A stretch of 61,422 nucleotides of DNA from positions 1 through 61,422 of the forward strand of contig JAVBPB010000030.1 of NCBI GenBank assembly GCA_031549965.1, read 5' to 3'. The translations under genes were made by a program, and so were the position numbers. Source of the stretch: JAVBPB01 sp031549965 (GTDB taxonomy: Bacteria; Bacillota; Clostridia; Lachnospirales; Lachnospiraceae). Every line of letters begins with the position of its first letter. The first letter of the stretch is position 1. The notes beneath the pieces were generated by a model. That model was not told where the DNA came from. It searched no databases and saw nothing but the letters and a program-made list of their open reading frames with translations. Shown one piece after another: positions 9,431 through 18,707 of the stretch.

Positions 9431-9441
9431 GTTAGACTAAC
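9431..9441. promoter_or_regulatory. Second operator-like palindrome upstream of the ech promoter
   Basis: GTTAGACTAAC shares both half-sites (GTTAG/CTAAC) with the marR operator but with a spacer shorter by 3 bp. It lies 42 bp upstream of the ech -35 box. It may be an accessory MarR site or chance. Confidence 0.35.
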
Positions 9442-9482
9442 AATAGAAATATTTTAATAGGAAGATATTTTATAAAATCTGA

Positions 9483-9511
9483 TTGCAAAATTTAGGTTTT
9501 TAGAGTATAAT
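9483..9511 (+). promoter_or_regulatory. Promoter of the ech-hyp operon
   Basis: TTGCAA (9483-9488) and TATAAT (9506-9511) with a 17-bp spacer. The start is predicted near 9518, giving a leader of about 40 nt with AGAGGAG before the echA ATG. Confidence 0.75.
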
Positions 9512-9558
9512 ATGAGCAATGTATACAATATTATTATAAAGTAAGAGGAGTGCGTAAT

Positions 9559-11472
9559 ATGCAAATCATTTTATCCTTGTTTTTAGTCCCGATAATTGCT
9601 GCCGTTCTTTTAATGTTTGTGCCAAATCAAAAGTCAAGAGCAGTAATTGTAAGAATTAGTGTGCCAATTATTATTGTTTTATCATTAATATTAACAAAAC
9701 AGAATTTTAGTGATGTAGCAACTTATGATTTGTCCGAATATGAATGGATTAAGTATGCTATGTTAGTTTTGGAAGCATTGATGGTGGCCTACATTACATT
9801 TGCGGGTATTAAAAGTAAACGTTTTTTAGTTGTAATTTTAGCAATAGCCCAGTTTGCTGCTTTAACTTGGTTTGAGTTTACAAAAGCTCATGACATTACA
9901 GTAACTGAGACTATAGTAGTGGACAAGCTGGCATTAATTATGGTATTGATTGTTAGTATTATAGGTGGTTTAATATGTATTTATGCCATTGAGTATATGA
10001 AAGACTATCATCACCACCATACAGAATTTAAAGACAGAAGAAATATGTTTTTCCCAGTACTGTTTGTTTTCATGTCAGCAATGTTTGCGTTATTCTTATG
10101 TAATGATCTCACACTTTTATTATTCTTTTGGGAAGTAACAACACTTTGTTCATTTTTACTTATTGGATATACAAGAACAGAAGAAGCGGTTAGAAATTCA
10201 TTCAGAGCCTTAACAATCAATGTATTTGGCGGAGTGCTATTTACTATAGGTATCATAGTATTAGGAATTAACTATCAAGCAATAGATATTAACAGTATTT
10301 TATTATTAGATGGCAGTGCAACACCTGTTTTAATGGGTGTATTTTTAATATGTGTGTCAGGACTTACAAAGTCAGCACAATTACCATTCTCAAGCTGGTT
10401 ACTTGGAGCAATGGTTGCACCAACTCCAACATCAGCCATGTTACATTCGTCAACAATGGTAAAAGCAGGAGTTTATATTATTCTTCGTATGGCACCTTTA
10501 CTAGGAGCTAATGCAGCCGGAATAACAATTATGTTAATTGGAGGAGTTACATTTATTGTAACAGCAATAATAGCAATTTCTCAAAGCGATGCAAAAAAAA
10601 TACTTGCATACTCAACAATTTCAAACCTAGGTTTAATTGTAACTTGTGCAGCTATTGATACAGCAGAATCAATGTGGGCAGCTATTATGCTTATAATATT
10701 CCATGCTATTGCTAAATCTTTATTATTCTTATCAGTTGGTTCTACAGAACATCAGCTTGGAAGTCGTAATGTAGAAGATATGGATGGGCTTTACAAAGTA
10801 TCTACTAAGTTGGCTTTTTTATTAATAATTGGTATAGCAGGTATGTTCGTTGCTCCATTTGGTATGCTTATTTCAAAATGGGCAGCAATGAAAGCATTTT
10901 TAGATTCAAATAATATAGTAATTGTACTTATGATCGCATTTGGAAGTTCAGCAACATTATTTTTCTGGACAAAATGGATGGGTAAATTAATTGAAAACTT
11001 TAAAAGAAAAGAAACACCAGCATATATCATGAGAAATGACGAAAAAGTATCTTTATATTCACTGGCTGCAATGGTTGTATTAGTTTGTCTTGCACATCCA
11101 ATATTATCAAGTCTATTTGTAGCACCATATATTGATCAAAATATGCACATTACATTTGTTTCACCAATTAATAGTTTTGCATCTACTATAATAATTTTTA
11201 TGATGTGTATGCTGTTTATTATACCACTAATTTTACTTCCATTTTATAAAAAACATCCAGTTAAAGAGACTTCGGTATATTTAGCAGGACAAAATACAGG
11301 AGACAATGACAAGTTTTATGGAAGCATTGGAGAAGTAAGAGATTTACAGCTTAGAAACTGGTATATGGAAGAAATATTTGGAGAGAAGATTTGGACAAAG
11401 GACAGCACCATTCTTTGTATCCTGCTTTTAGTTATTGGACTTGTTTGGATAATTGTAGGAGGTATAATGTAA
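9559..11472 (+). CDS. echA: Ech hydrogenase subunit A (NuoL/MrpA-like antiporter-type membrane subunit)
   Basis: 637 residues from ATG 9559 (AGAGGAG 8 bp upstream; an in-frame GTG at 9550 overlaps that site). It is a polytopic protein of about 14-16 helices with proton-antiporter family motifs: FFWEVTTLCSFLLIGYTR, SAQLPFSSWLLGAMVAPTP and STMVKAGVYI with conserved Glu and Lys. The size and first position match EchA of Methanosarcina. In group 4 [NiFe] hydrogenases this subunit is thought to couple H2 evolution from ferredoxin to H+/Na+ translocation. Its stop overlaps the echB start (TAATG). Confidence 0.92.
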   Translation: MQIILSLFLVPIIAAVLLMFVPNQKSRAVIVRISVPIIIVLSLILTKQNFSDVATYDLSEYEWIKYAMLVLEALMVAYITFAGIKSKRFLVVILAIAQFAALTWFEFTKAHDITVTETIVVDKLALIMVLIVSIIGGLICIYAIEYMKDYHHHHTEFKDRRNMFFPVLFVFMSAMFALFLCNDLTLLLFFWEVTTLCSFLLIGYTRTEEAVRNSFRALTINVFGGVLFTIGIIVLGINYQAIDINSILLLDGSATPVLMGVFLICVSGLTKSAQLPFSSWLLGAMVAPTPTSAMLHSSTMVKAGVYIILRMAPLLGANAAGITIMLIGGVTFIVTAIIAISQSDAKKILAYSTISNLGLIVTCAAIDTAESMWAAIMLIIFHAIAKSLLFLSVGSTEHQLGSRNVEDMDGLYKVSTKLAFLLIIGIAGMFVAPFGMLISKWAAMKAFLDSNNIVIVLMIAFGSSATLFFWTKWMGKLIENFKRKETPAYIMRNDEKVSLYSLAAMVVLVCLAHPILSSLFVAPYIDQNMHITFVSPINSFASTIIIFMMCMLFIIPLILLPFYKKHPVKETSVYLAGQNTGDNDKFYGSIGEVRDLQLRNWYMEEIFGEKIWTKDSTILCILLLVIGLVWIIVGGIM

Positions 11473-12344
11473 TGGAGATTCTATTAACTATATTAAAAAT
11501 TATAGCTATATTAGTTTTAACACCTATTATTGGCGGGATTTTAACAGGAATAGACCGAAAGATAACTGCTAAGATGCAAAGAAGAGTAGGGCCTCCTCTG
11601 TTACAGCCATTTTATGATGTATTTAAATTATTTCAAAAAGAATCAGTAACTGTAAATAGTATTACAAGATATTATGTTGCAATATCATTATGTTTTAGTG
11701 CATTTACAGTAGTATTATTCTTTTTAGGTACAGATATATTATTATGTATTTTTGCTTTTACACTTGCATGTATATTTTTTGTGTTAGCAGGATACTCATC
11801 CTTTTCACCATATAGTTTTGTGGGAACTGAAAGGGAATTAATTCAAATTATGTGTTATGAACCAATGATTTTGATATCAGCATTTGGGTTTTATGAAGTA
11901 TGCCAGACATTTGATATTACGGGTGCATTTTCCTTATCAAGTCCGGTAATATTAAAATTACCTCTAATATTTTTGGGACTAACTTACATTTTAACAATTA
12001 AATTAAGAAAATCTCCTTTTGATCTTAGTATGTCACATCACGGACATCAAGAAATTGTAAAAGGAATAACAACTGAGTTAACAGGAGAATGTCTTGCATT
12101 AGTTGAAATTACACACTGGTTTGACACTATATTTGCATTAGGATTAATATATATATTCTGCGTTTTTGATGCTCCATACAGTAAAGTTACAGCACTAATC
12201 ATATGTTTATTAGTATATTTCTTAGAGATATTTATAGATAATACATTTGCACGTGTTAAATGGAAGGTTGCATTTAAAACAAGTTGGTTAATAACAGCTT
12301 TAGCTGGCGGAATTAATTTATTTGTTGTAAAATATTTTTTCTAA
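11472..12344 (+). CDS. echB: Ech hydrogenase subunit B (NuoH-like membrane anchor)
   Basis: 290 residues from ATG 11472, which shares one base with the echA stop. It is membrane-embedded with about eight helices. It has the NuoH/EchB/HycD signatures DRKITAKMQRRVGPPLLQP, the early GTERELIQI loop (with acidic residues) and LTGECLALVEITHWF. NuoH-like subunits connect the soluble hydrogenase arm to the antiporter subunit. The order echA-B-C-D-E-F is that of canonical Ech operons. Confidence 0.93.
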   Translation: MEILLTILKIIAILVLTPIIGGILTGIDRKITAKMQRRVGPPLLQPFYDVFKLFQKESVTVNSITRYYVAISLCFSAFTVVLFFLGTDILLCIFAFTLACIFFVLAGYSSFSPYSFVGTERELIQIMCYEPMILISAFGFYEVCQTFDITGAFSLSSPVILKLPLIFLGLTYILTIKLRKSPFDLSMSHHGHQEIVKGITTELTGECLALVEITHWFDTIFALGLIYIFCVFDAPYSKVTALIICLLVYFLEIFIDNTFARVKWKVAFKTSWLITALAGGINLFVVKYFF

Positions 12345-12368
12345 TTCTTAAGAAATTGAGGTATGAAT

Positions 12369-12815
12369 ATGCTTAAAAATTATATAAAGAAATCACCATG
12401 GATTTTACACTATGATGGTTCAAGCTGTAATGGCTGTGATATTGAAGTATTGGCATGTTTAACTCCACTATATGATGTGGAAAGATTTGGTATAATAAAT
12501 ACAGGAAATCCAAAACATGCAGATATATTCTTAGTAACAGGCGGAGTTAATGAACAAAATATTCCGGTTATAAAACAGCTTTATGAACAAATGCCTAATC
12601 CTAAAGTTGTAATTGGAGTTGGTATATGTGCAGCTACAGGCGGAATATTTAAGGATTGTTATAATATGCAGGGCGGAGTATCAGAAGTTATTCCTGTAGA
12701 TGTATACGTTCCTGGCTGTGCAGCAAGACCAGAATCAATAATTGAAGGTGTAGTAAAGGGGCTTGAAATTTTGGAGAAGAGAACTATTGAATTAAAAGAC
12801 TCCAAACGAAAATAA
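12369..12815 (+). CDS. echC: Ech hydrogenase small subunit C (NuoB-like, proximal [4Fe-4S])
   Basis: 148 residues from ATG 12369 (GAGGT 6 bp upstream); ATG 12363 is an alternative but sits directly on the ribosome site. The four cluster ligands are visible: DGSSCNGCDIE (CxxC), GVGICAATGG and VPGCAARPE. This is the short group 4 form lacking the extra clusters of large uptake-hydrogenase small subunits. It passes electrons from EchF to the NiFe site in EchE. Confidence 0.94.
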   Translation: MLKNYIKKSPWILHYDGSSCNGCDIEVLACLTPLYDVERFGIINTGNPKHADIFLVTGGVNEQNIPVIKQLYEQMPNPKVVIGVGICAATGGIFKDCYNMQGGVSEVIPVDVYVPGCAARPESIIEGVVKGLEILEKRTIELKDSKRK

Positions 12816-12833
12816 GCAAAACTGGAGGTTAAT

Positions 12834-13190
12834 ATGACTAATATAGAACAAATATATGTTGAAATAAAAGAAAATGAACTAATAAAAAAAGCACAAGATA
12901 TGAAAGAAAATGGCTATAGATTAGCTCAAATATCATGTACTAAAACAGATGTATGGGATTTAATTTACAGCTTTGCCAAGGATTTAGAATTTATCAATGT
13001 AAGAATAATACTTACTGATAATGGGACAAGTATTAAAAGTATAAGTGGTATATATCCATACGCATTTATATATGAAAATGAAATAAAGGAATTATTTGAA
13101 GTAAATATTACAGACATAGCTATTGACTTTAAAGGTAATTTTTATAAAACAAGTGTTAAAGCAGCATTTAATACTGCTTCAAAAAATTAG
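12834..13190 (+). CDS. echD: Ech hydrogenase subunit D (NuoC-like)
   Basis: 118 residues with an ACTGGAGG-type ribosome site. The sequence is weakly conserved, as usual for EchD; FAKDLEFINVRIILTD and SISGIYPYAFIYENEIKELF resemble the NuoC 30-kDa core (I..IY..A..YE.E..ELFGV). It has no cofactor ligands and probably scaffolds EchE. The call relies partly on position between echC and echE. Confidence 0.85.
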   Translation: MTNIEQIYVEIKENELIKKAQDMKENGYRLAQISCTKTDVWDLIYSFAKDLEFINVRIILTDNGTSIKSISGIYPYAFIYENEIKELFEVNITDIAIDFKGNFYKTSVKAAFNTASKN

Positions 13191-13201
13191 GAGGAAATGA
13201 A

Positions 13202-14284
13202 ATGGGAAAGCAAACAATCATACCTTTTGGACCTCAGCATCCGGTTTTACCAGAACCTATTCATCTTGATTTAGTACTTGAAGATGAGGTGGTAGTTGAG
13301 GCAATTCCTTCTATAGGATACATTCATCGCGGTCTTGAAAAGCTGGTTGAGAAAAAGGATTTTAATGAATATGTGTATGTAGCAGAAAGAATATGTGGAA
13401 TATGCAGTTTTATGCATGGCATGGGATATTGCGAAGCAGTAGAAAATGTTATGAAAATAGAAATACCAGATAGAGCACACTTTTTAAGAACCTTTTGGAG
13501 TGAGTTAAGTCGTGCACATAGTCATTTATTATGGCTTGGACTTTTAGCTGACGGTGTGGGATTTGAGAGTCTATTTATGCATTCATGGAAATTAAGAGAA
13601 CAAATTCTTGATATATTTGATATGACGACAGGTGGCAGAGTAATATTTTCAGTATGTAAAGTTGGTGGAGTGAGAAAAGACATTGATGAAGAAATGCAGA
13701 AAAAAATCCTTGATACATTAGAAAATATAGAATCTACTTTAAGAACATTAACAAAAACCTTTTTAAATGATAATTCATTAAAAAGCAGATTAGTAGGTCT
13801 TGGAACATTAACAAAAGAACAAGCCCATGATTTAGGTGCAGTAGGTCCAATGGCAAGAGCCAGCGGAATTGATACAGATATGAGAAGACTAGGATATAGT
13901 GCATATCCACATGTTAAATTTAATGTAGCAACCAGTAATTTAGGAGATTCTTATGCAAGAGTAGCAGTAAGAATCGAAGAAATTTTTCAAGCAATCAGTA
14001 TAATGAAACAATGTATTAACCTAATGCCAAAGGATTCAGAAATAAGCGTACAGGTTAAAGGTAATCCAAATGGGGAATATTTTGCAAGGCTAGAGCAGCC
14101 TCGTGGAGAAGTTGTGTACTATGTAAAAGGAAATGGTACTAAATTTTTAGATAGAATGAGAGTAAGAACACCTACATTTGCAAACATACCTCCTTTAGTA
14201 CACATGTTAAAGGGAGTGGAACTTGCAGACGTTCCAGTGTTAGTACTGACAATTGATCCATGTATCAGTTGTACTGAAAGATAA
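13202..14284 (+). CDS. echE: Ech [NiFe] hydrogenase large subunit E (NuoD-like), without C-terminal extension
   Basis: 360 residues; AGGAGG 5 bp before ATG. Both nickel-binding motifs are present: RICGICSFMHG (CxxC, about residue 64) and C-terminal DPCISCTER (CxxC). The protein ends at that Arg, which is where the maturation protease cuts in most [NiFe] enzymes, so no cleavable tail is encoded. No endopeptidase gene (HycI/HyaD type) is seen nearby, consistent with processing-free maturation as reported for some group 4 enzymes. GPMARASG and FGPQHPVLPEP are further NuoD/EchE-family blocks. Confidence 0.95.
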   Translation: MGKQTIIPFGPQHPVLPEPIHLDLVLEDEVVVEAIPSIGYIHRGLEKLVEKKDFNEYVYVAERICGICSFMHGMGYCEAVENVMKIEIPDRAHFLRTFWSELSRAHSHLLWLGLLADGVGFESLFMHSWKLREQILDIFDMTTGGRVIFSVCKVGGVRKDIDEEMQKKILDTLENIESTLRTLTKTFLNDNSLKSRLVGLGTLTKEQAHDLGAVGPMARASGIDTDMRRLGYSAYPHVKFNVATSNLGDSYARVAVRIEEIFQAISIMKQCINLMPKDSEISVQVKGNPNGEYFARLEQPRGEVVYYVKGNGTKFLDRMRVRTPTFANIPPLVHMLKGVELADVPVLVLTIDPCISCTER

Positions 14285-14304
14285 TATAGACTGGAGGTCA
14301 CATT

Positions 14305-14676
14305 ATGCCGATATTTTCAATGGGCAAAACAATTTTTTCAAGCCTTTTCAAAAAGCCAGCCACAATATCCTATCCATTACAACCAAAAGTTAACATGGAA
14401 AGAACAAGAGGACATGTGGAAAATGAAATAGAAAAATGTATATTTTGTGGAATATGTAAAAAAAGATGTCCTACAGGTGCCATAGATGTTATCAAGGGAG
14501 ACCCAGACTCTACATGGTCAATAGAAAGATTTCAATGTATACAATGTAACTGCTGCGTAGAAGTATGCCCAAAGAAGTGTTTAATTATGGATAACACTCT
14601 AACAGAAGCTTCATACACATTAACAAAGGATGTACAAAAATATGCACGAGTATCCCCTAACCCAAAGGATAATTAA
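14305..14676 (+). CDS. echF: Ech hydrogenase subunit F (2x[4Fe-4S] ferredoxin-like, NuoI-like)
   Basis: 123 residues; GGAGG upstream. It has two classical cluster motifs, CIFCGICKKRCP (about 48-59) and CIQCNCCVEVCP (about 78-89). It is the electron entry point from reduced ferredoxin into EchC/EchE. The last 35 bp overlap the hypA frame, suggesting translational coupling between the structural and maturation genes. Confidence 0.94.
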   Translation: MPIFSMGKTIFSSLFKKPATISYPLQPKVNMERTRGHVENEIEKCIFCGICKKRCPTGAIDVIKGDPDSTWSIERFQCIQCNCCVEVCPKKCLIMDNTLTEASYTLTKDVQKYARVSPNPKDN

Positions 14677-14980
14677 TATTGCAACAGAACATGCCATCTC
14701 CAATAATGCCGAAAAAGTATTAAAAATAAATCTGGTAGTAGGAGAATATTCAGGCTATGTTGTTGAGTGTATTAAATTATACTTTGAAATAATAGCAGTA
14801 GAAACTATTTGCGAAGATGCAAAACTTAATATAGAAATTATAAAACCAATGCTAAAATGTAAAAATTGTGAGGAGCTATTTGAAAGAAAGCCATTTTCTT
14901 TTGAGTGCCCTTATTGTGGCGGTGAGGGAGAGCCTACTGAAATTGGGAGAGAGTTCTATATAAAATCTATAGAGGTCTAA
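14642..14980 (+). CDS. hypA: Hydrogenase nickel insertion protein HypA
   Basis: 112 residues from ATG 14642 inside the end of echF. This start is chosen because HypA requires the N-terminal Met-His-Glu (MHEYPLTQ) for nickel binding; an earlier in-frame ATG at 14630 would bury it. The zinc site is CKNCEELF...CPYCGG (two CxxC pairs). It delivers Ni(II) to the large subunit together with HypB. It is followed by a 390-bp gap filled by a palindromic repeat. Confidence 0.93.
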   Translation: MHEYPLTQRIINIATEHAISNNAEKVLKINLVVGEYSGYVVECIKLYFEIIAVETICEDAKLNIEIIKPMLKCKNCEELFERKPFSFECPYCGGEGEPTEIGREFYIKSIEV

Positions 14981-15044
14981 ATGTTACTGTTCGCATTAAT
15001 TTTGTGCCTTAACCTATTTGGTTTTTAAAAATATAAATTTAGGT

Positions 15045-15270
15045 AGCAAACGGACGCTTTGCCTTTTTAGTCTTTCTACTCCATAGGAGGGGGGTTATTA
15101 TGCCATGAAAAGGCAGACGCACCAAACATTCCAATGAGCCTATGGACAAACATATTATGGAAGAATGCTTCCATAATATGTTATAGTCTCATTTCCATGG
15201 TGCTAACTGCCTTTTCATGGCATAATAACCCCCCTCCTATGGAGATGTAATTTTTTGGGGCAAAGCTGAG
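15045..15270. repeat. Palindromic structured element B1 (copy in the hypA-hypB gap)
   Basis: A perfect 38-bp inverted repeat (15079-15116 / 15207-15244) encloses a second stem GCACC/GGTGC (15119-15123 / 15199-15203). Inside are the conserved loop AAACATTCC (15124-15132) opposite TCCAT (15194-15198), a third stem AATGAG/CTCATT, the CC/GT mismatch and a long apical hairpin (about 15151-15180). The outer flanks GCTTTGCC (15056) and GGCAAAGC (15259) also pair. It occupies most of the 393-bp gap, leaving no room for a gene. It shares loops with the copies at 18555, 59368 and 61297. Confidence 0.85.
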
Positions 15271-15373
15271 TATTCAAAAATTTACTTTATTAAGCCTTTA
15301 GGATTTAGCACAAAAGGTATGTGATTAAACATTTTGTGTGAATAGTAGCATATAAATATAAGCAGAAAGTTGG

Positions 15374-16051
15374 ATGACAATGGAAAATATTACCACAACA
15401 AAAGAAATACCTGTTATGGAACTAATACAAGAAAAAAATGAAATGCTAGCTAGAGAATTAAATAACACACTTACTGAACAGGGTGTTTTTGTTATAAATG
15501 TAATGGGAGCTCCAGGGGTTGGAAAAACCTCTACACTTATTAATGTAATTTCTCGAATAGAGGAGGAATCATATGTAATAGAGGGGGACATAGAATCCGA
15601 TATAGATACTAAAAAACTTCATGAATTAGGTATAAAAACCCACCAAATCAATACAGGAGGAGCATGTCACTTGGATTCTCCATTAATTGGAGAAATTGTT
15701 CCCTCAATGAATATAAATGGTGGCTATTTATGGATAGAAAACATTGGAAACTTAGTATGTCCTGCTGAATTTATGATAGGAGAACATATAAAAATGTTAA
15801 TCGTAAGTGTAACGGATGGCAGTGACAAACCATACAAATATCCTCTTGCATTTGAAAAAGCAGACATTATTATTTTAAATAAAGTTGATTTAATTCCATA
15901 TGTAGACTTTGATAAAGAAATGTTCTTAAGAGGTGTTAAAGCATTAAATAACACTGCACCAATATTTGAGACTTCTGCAAAAAATAAAGAAGGATATAAT
16001 GAGGCGGTTCAATGGATAAAAGAGAGAGCAAGAAATATTATAAAAAGATAA
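15374..16051 (+). CDS. hypB: Hydrogenase maturation GTPase HypB
   Basis: 225 residues. Walker A is GAPGVGKTS (about residue 45), followed by EGDIESDIDTKKL (switch region), the metal-site block GGACHLDSPLI with Cys and His, VSVTDGSDKPYKYP and NKVDLIPY (G4). The N-terminal His-rich nickel store of some HypB proteins is absent. It supplies GTP hydrolysis for nickel delivery with HypA. The start is taken at ATG 15374, with only a weak ribosome site; ATG 15380 is possible. Its last 40 bp overlap hypF. Confidence 0.93.
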   Translation: MTMENITTTKEIPVMELIQEKNEMLARELNNTLTEQGVFVINVMGAPGVGKTSTLINVISRIEEESYVIEGDIESDIDTKKLHELGIKTHQINTGGACHLDSPLIGEIVPSMNINGGYLWIENIGNLVCPAEFMIGEHIKMLIVSVTDGSDKPYKYPLAFEKADIIILNKVDLIPYVDFDKEMFLRGVKALNNTAPIFETSAKNKEGYNEAVQWIKERARNIIKR

Positions 16052-18327
16052 TAATTACAGGCCTAGTCCAAGGAATTGGATTTAGGCCCCTGATTTATAA
16101 TATGGCAAATGATTTAAACCTAAAAGGCTATGTCAAAAACATTGGCAGTGCAGTAGAAATTATGCTATATGCCACCCACATGGAAATAGACACATTAATA
16201 ACTCAAATAAAACAGTCAAATCTTCCTCTCCTAAAAATAGAAAGTATAGAAATTACAGAGGGTGAACAAAAAGAATACAAAGACTTCACCATAAAACAAT
16301 CAAGCATTGAGAAACAAGATGCTTTTTTTCTTTTACCCGATTTGCCTCTTTGCGAAGAATGCCTAAAAGAAATAAACCAATCAAACAACAGAAGATACAA
16401 GCATGGACTAAATAGCTGCACGCTTTGTGGCCCAAGATTTAGCATACTAAAAAAGGTACCTTATGACAGAATCAATACAACAATGAATCAATTTCCAATG
16501 TGTGAAACCTGCAAATCAGAATACTCCGACAACACAAACCGAAGATTCCACGCACAAACCGTAAGCTGCCATGACTGTGGTCCGCAGATCATATTCAAGG
16601 ACAAAACCACCACTTTCCACGATGAATATGCCATGGAAAAAGCCATAATATACCTAAAAAACGGTGGCATAATAGCCATAAAAGGAATTGGCGGTTATCA
16701 CTTAGTATGTTCACCTTACAACAATGACACAGTAAAAAAACTAAGACAGCTAAAAGGTAGAGAAACCAAGCCCTTTGCTATAATGTTCAAAAATATAGAA
16801 GAAATAAAAAATCATTGTGGAGTTCAAAATCTTTCAAAAAAAGAAGAAGAAGCTCTTTTATCAAATGAAAGATCAATAATAATAATAGACAATCCAAACA
16901 ACAGTTTTGCCTATGAAGTACTGGGAAAAAGCACAACCTGTGGCTGTTTCCTCCCATACACCCCAATCCAGCATTTACTTTTTGAAAACTTCGATGCCCT
17001 AATAGTAACAAGTGCCAACATCCACAGTTCCACCATCCTATACAAAGACAGCGAAATGCTAAACTTCCTAAAAACTTCAAAAGAAGAAGCCTTCTTAGGC
17101 ATCTTATACCACCACCGTGAAATAATAAGAAGTGTAGAAGACTCCGTATCAAAACTAATAAAAGCCGACAACAAAATCCAAATAATAAGAAGAGGCAGAG
17201 GCTACACCCCACTTCCAATCCCTCTCCAAAACAAAAGCAAAAAAACCATACTAGCCCTAGGTGGAGACCTAAAATCCTCCTTCACCATCCTAAAATCCAA
17301 CAAAGCATACGTAAGCCAATATTTTGGAGACTTAGAAGACATAGGAATAAACGATGAATACACCAATAGCATAACCGACTATATAAATCTATTAGATGCC
17401 AGCATAGACCTAATAGCCACCGATCTACACCCCTCATACCATTCAACCAGTGCTGCAAAAAAATTCGCTCTCCCAATAATACCAATCCAGCACCACTATG
17501 CCCATATAGGAAGTGTAATGGCAGAGCACAGCATAAACGAACCAATAATAGGAGTAGCATTTGACGGAACAGGCTACGGAGAAGATGGCAACATATGGGG
17601 AGGAGAATTCCTACTATGTACCCCCACCACCTTCACCAGAAAAGCCCACCTACAATACACAAAAATGATAGGGGGAGACAATTCAATAAAAGACACCCAA
17701 AAAACCGCCACCTGTTTCCTCCAAACCGCTGGTTTGCAACCCCCAACCCCCACTCCCCAAACCAATTTAGTAAAAGCCGCCCTTATAAACAACATAAACA
17801 CTTTCCAAACCTCAAGCATAGGCCGTCTATTTGACGCCATATCCTCAATCTTAGGAATCAGCCACAAAAATAGCTACGAAGGTGAATCAAGCATCCTCTT
17901 AGAAATAGAAGCCAGCAAAGCACAAAAAAACTCACACACCCTAAATCAAAACGACATAAACTTAAGCTTTGAAATAACAGAAGATGAAAAGGGAATACTA
18001 CAGTTAGGCTACAAACCCATATTAGAAACCATTCTAAAAAAACTTCCCCATGAAGACAAACCAACATTAGCCTTAGAATTCCACAAAGCCGTAATAAATG
18101 CCATCCTAAAAATCTGTACAATACTAAGAGAAAAAGAGCAAATAAGCAAAGTGGCTCTATCAGGAGGAGTATTTCAAAACACAATAATATTAGAAAACAC
18201 AATAACAACACTAAGGGAAAACAACTTTGAAGTCTACTATAACCAACAAGTTCCACCAAACGATCAAGGAATAAGTCTTGGGCAGGCATATATAGCTTCC
18301 AATAGACAAGTCTTTGAAAAAGGATAG
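16012..18327 (+). CDS. hypF: Carbamoyltransferase HypF (cyanide ligand synthesis)
   Basis: 771 residues, full length. In order: acylphosphatase domain (ITGLVQGIGFRPLIY, 13-95); two zinc fingers (CEECLKE...CTLCGP and CETCKSE...CHDCGP, about 115-190); YrdC-like domain (GIIAIKGIGGYHLVC through about 380); Kae1-like domain (LALGGDLKSSF, IQHHYAHIGSVMAEH, VAFDGTGYGEDGNIWGGEF, VALSGGVFQN). It makes carbamoyl-adenylate and transfers it to HypE. ATG 16012 lies inside hypB with GAGG 7 bp upstream. The distal two-thirds uses markedly C-rich, G-poor codons compared with its neighbours. Confidence 0.95.
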   Translation: MDKRESKKYYKKIIITGLVQGIGFRPLIYNMANDLNLKGYVKNIGSAVEIMLYATHMEIDTLITQIKQSNLPLLKIESIEITEGEQKEYKDFTIKQSSIEKQDAFFLLPDLPLCEECLKEINQSNNRRYKHGLNSCTLCGPRFSILKKVPYDRINTTMNQFPMCETCKSEYSDNTNRRFHAQTVSCHDCGPQIIFKDKTTTFHDEYAMEKAIIYLKNGGIIAIKGIGGYHLVCSPYNNDTVKKLRQLKGRETKPFAIMFKNIEEIKNHCGVQNLSKKEEEALLSNERSIIIIDNPNNSFAYEVLGKSTTCGCFLPYTPIQHLLFENFDALIVTSANIHSSTILYKDSEMLNFLKTSKEEAFLGILYHHREIIRSVEDSVSKLIKADNKIQIIRRGRGYTPLPIPLQNKSKKTILALGGDLKSSFTILKSNKAYVSQYFGDLEDIGINDEYTNSITDYINLLDASIDLIATDLHPSYHSTSAAKKFALPIIPIQHHYAHIGSVMAEHSINEPIIGVAFDGTGYGEDGNIWGGEFLLCTPTTFTRKAHLQYTKMIGGDNSIKDTQKTATCFLQTAGLQPPTPTPQTNLVKAALINNINTFQTSSIGRLFDAISSILGISHKNSYEGESSILLEIEASKAQKNSHTLNQNDINLSFEITEDEKGILQLGYKPILETILKKLPHEDKPTLALEFHKAVINAILKICTILREKEQISKVALSGGVFQNTIILENTITTLRENNFEVYYNQQVPPNDQGISLGQAYIASNRQVFEKG

Positions 18328-18366
18328 GTTTTTCTTATTTTAATATTGTGAGTTATGGATAGTTAA

Positions 18367-18455
18367 CGAACAGACGCTTTGCCCTTTTAGTCTTTCTACT
18401 CCATGAGAGGGGATTTATGCTATAAAAAGACCGACGTTTCAAACATTCCAATGAA
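18367..18455. repeat. Truncated left half of a B-type palindromic element
   Basis: It shares ACGCTTTGCC, TTAGTCTTTCTACTCCAT and the loop-plus-stem CAAACATTCCAATGA (18440-18454) with B1, in the same order, but the 3' half is absent. A decayed copy. Confidence 0.65.
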
Positions 18456-18554
18456 TTTCATCATTGATATTGTGAAAGCAATAAACAAGCAGTTATAATA
18501 TGAACTATATAATTAGATACACTATACAACAAACTAATATACAGTAAACTACAT

Positions 18555-18707
18555 GAATATTCTGGCAAATATTATATTTAAAGCATTTATGCCATGGAAA
18601 GGAGACCCAGAAATATTGTCAGGCTCTCCTGACAATATTTCCGTTTTAGGGGGCTCCTTGGAATGTTTGGCATAACGGCTTTAAATATAATCTTTGCCAG
18701 AATATTC
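18555..18707 (-). repeat. Palindromic structured element C1 (covariant copy of the B family)
   Basis: A 30-bp inverted repeat with one mismatch (18555-18584 / 18678-18707). Read on the minus strand, an inner stem TTATGCC/GGCATAA flanks loops AAACATTCC (18668-18660) and TCCAT (18598-18594). The next stem is AAGGAG/CTCCTT instead of AATGAG/CTCATT, then CC/GT, then an apical hairpin AAATATTGTCAGG/CCTGACAATATTT. All stems differ from B1-B3 but remain paired, while the loops are the same. Confidence 0.8.

Larger units (their letters stand above)
9246..9558. other. Divergent regulatory region between marR-ABC operon and ech operon
   Basis: 313 bp holding the marR promoter (minus), two operator-like palindromes and the ech promoter (plus), each listed separately. 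The middle (9330-9420) is very AT-rich with no other feature. Confidence 0.7.

Noticed and set aside
9542..9561. GTG start at 9550 for echA
   Set aside because: The GTG overlaps the ribosome site AGAGGAG; ATG 9559 has ideal spacing.
16787..18289. Several reverse-strand frames inside hypF
   Set aside because: Shadows caused by the G-poor coding strand; hypF has complete domain content on the plus strand.
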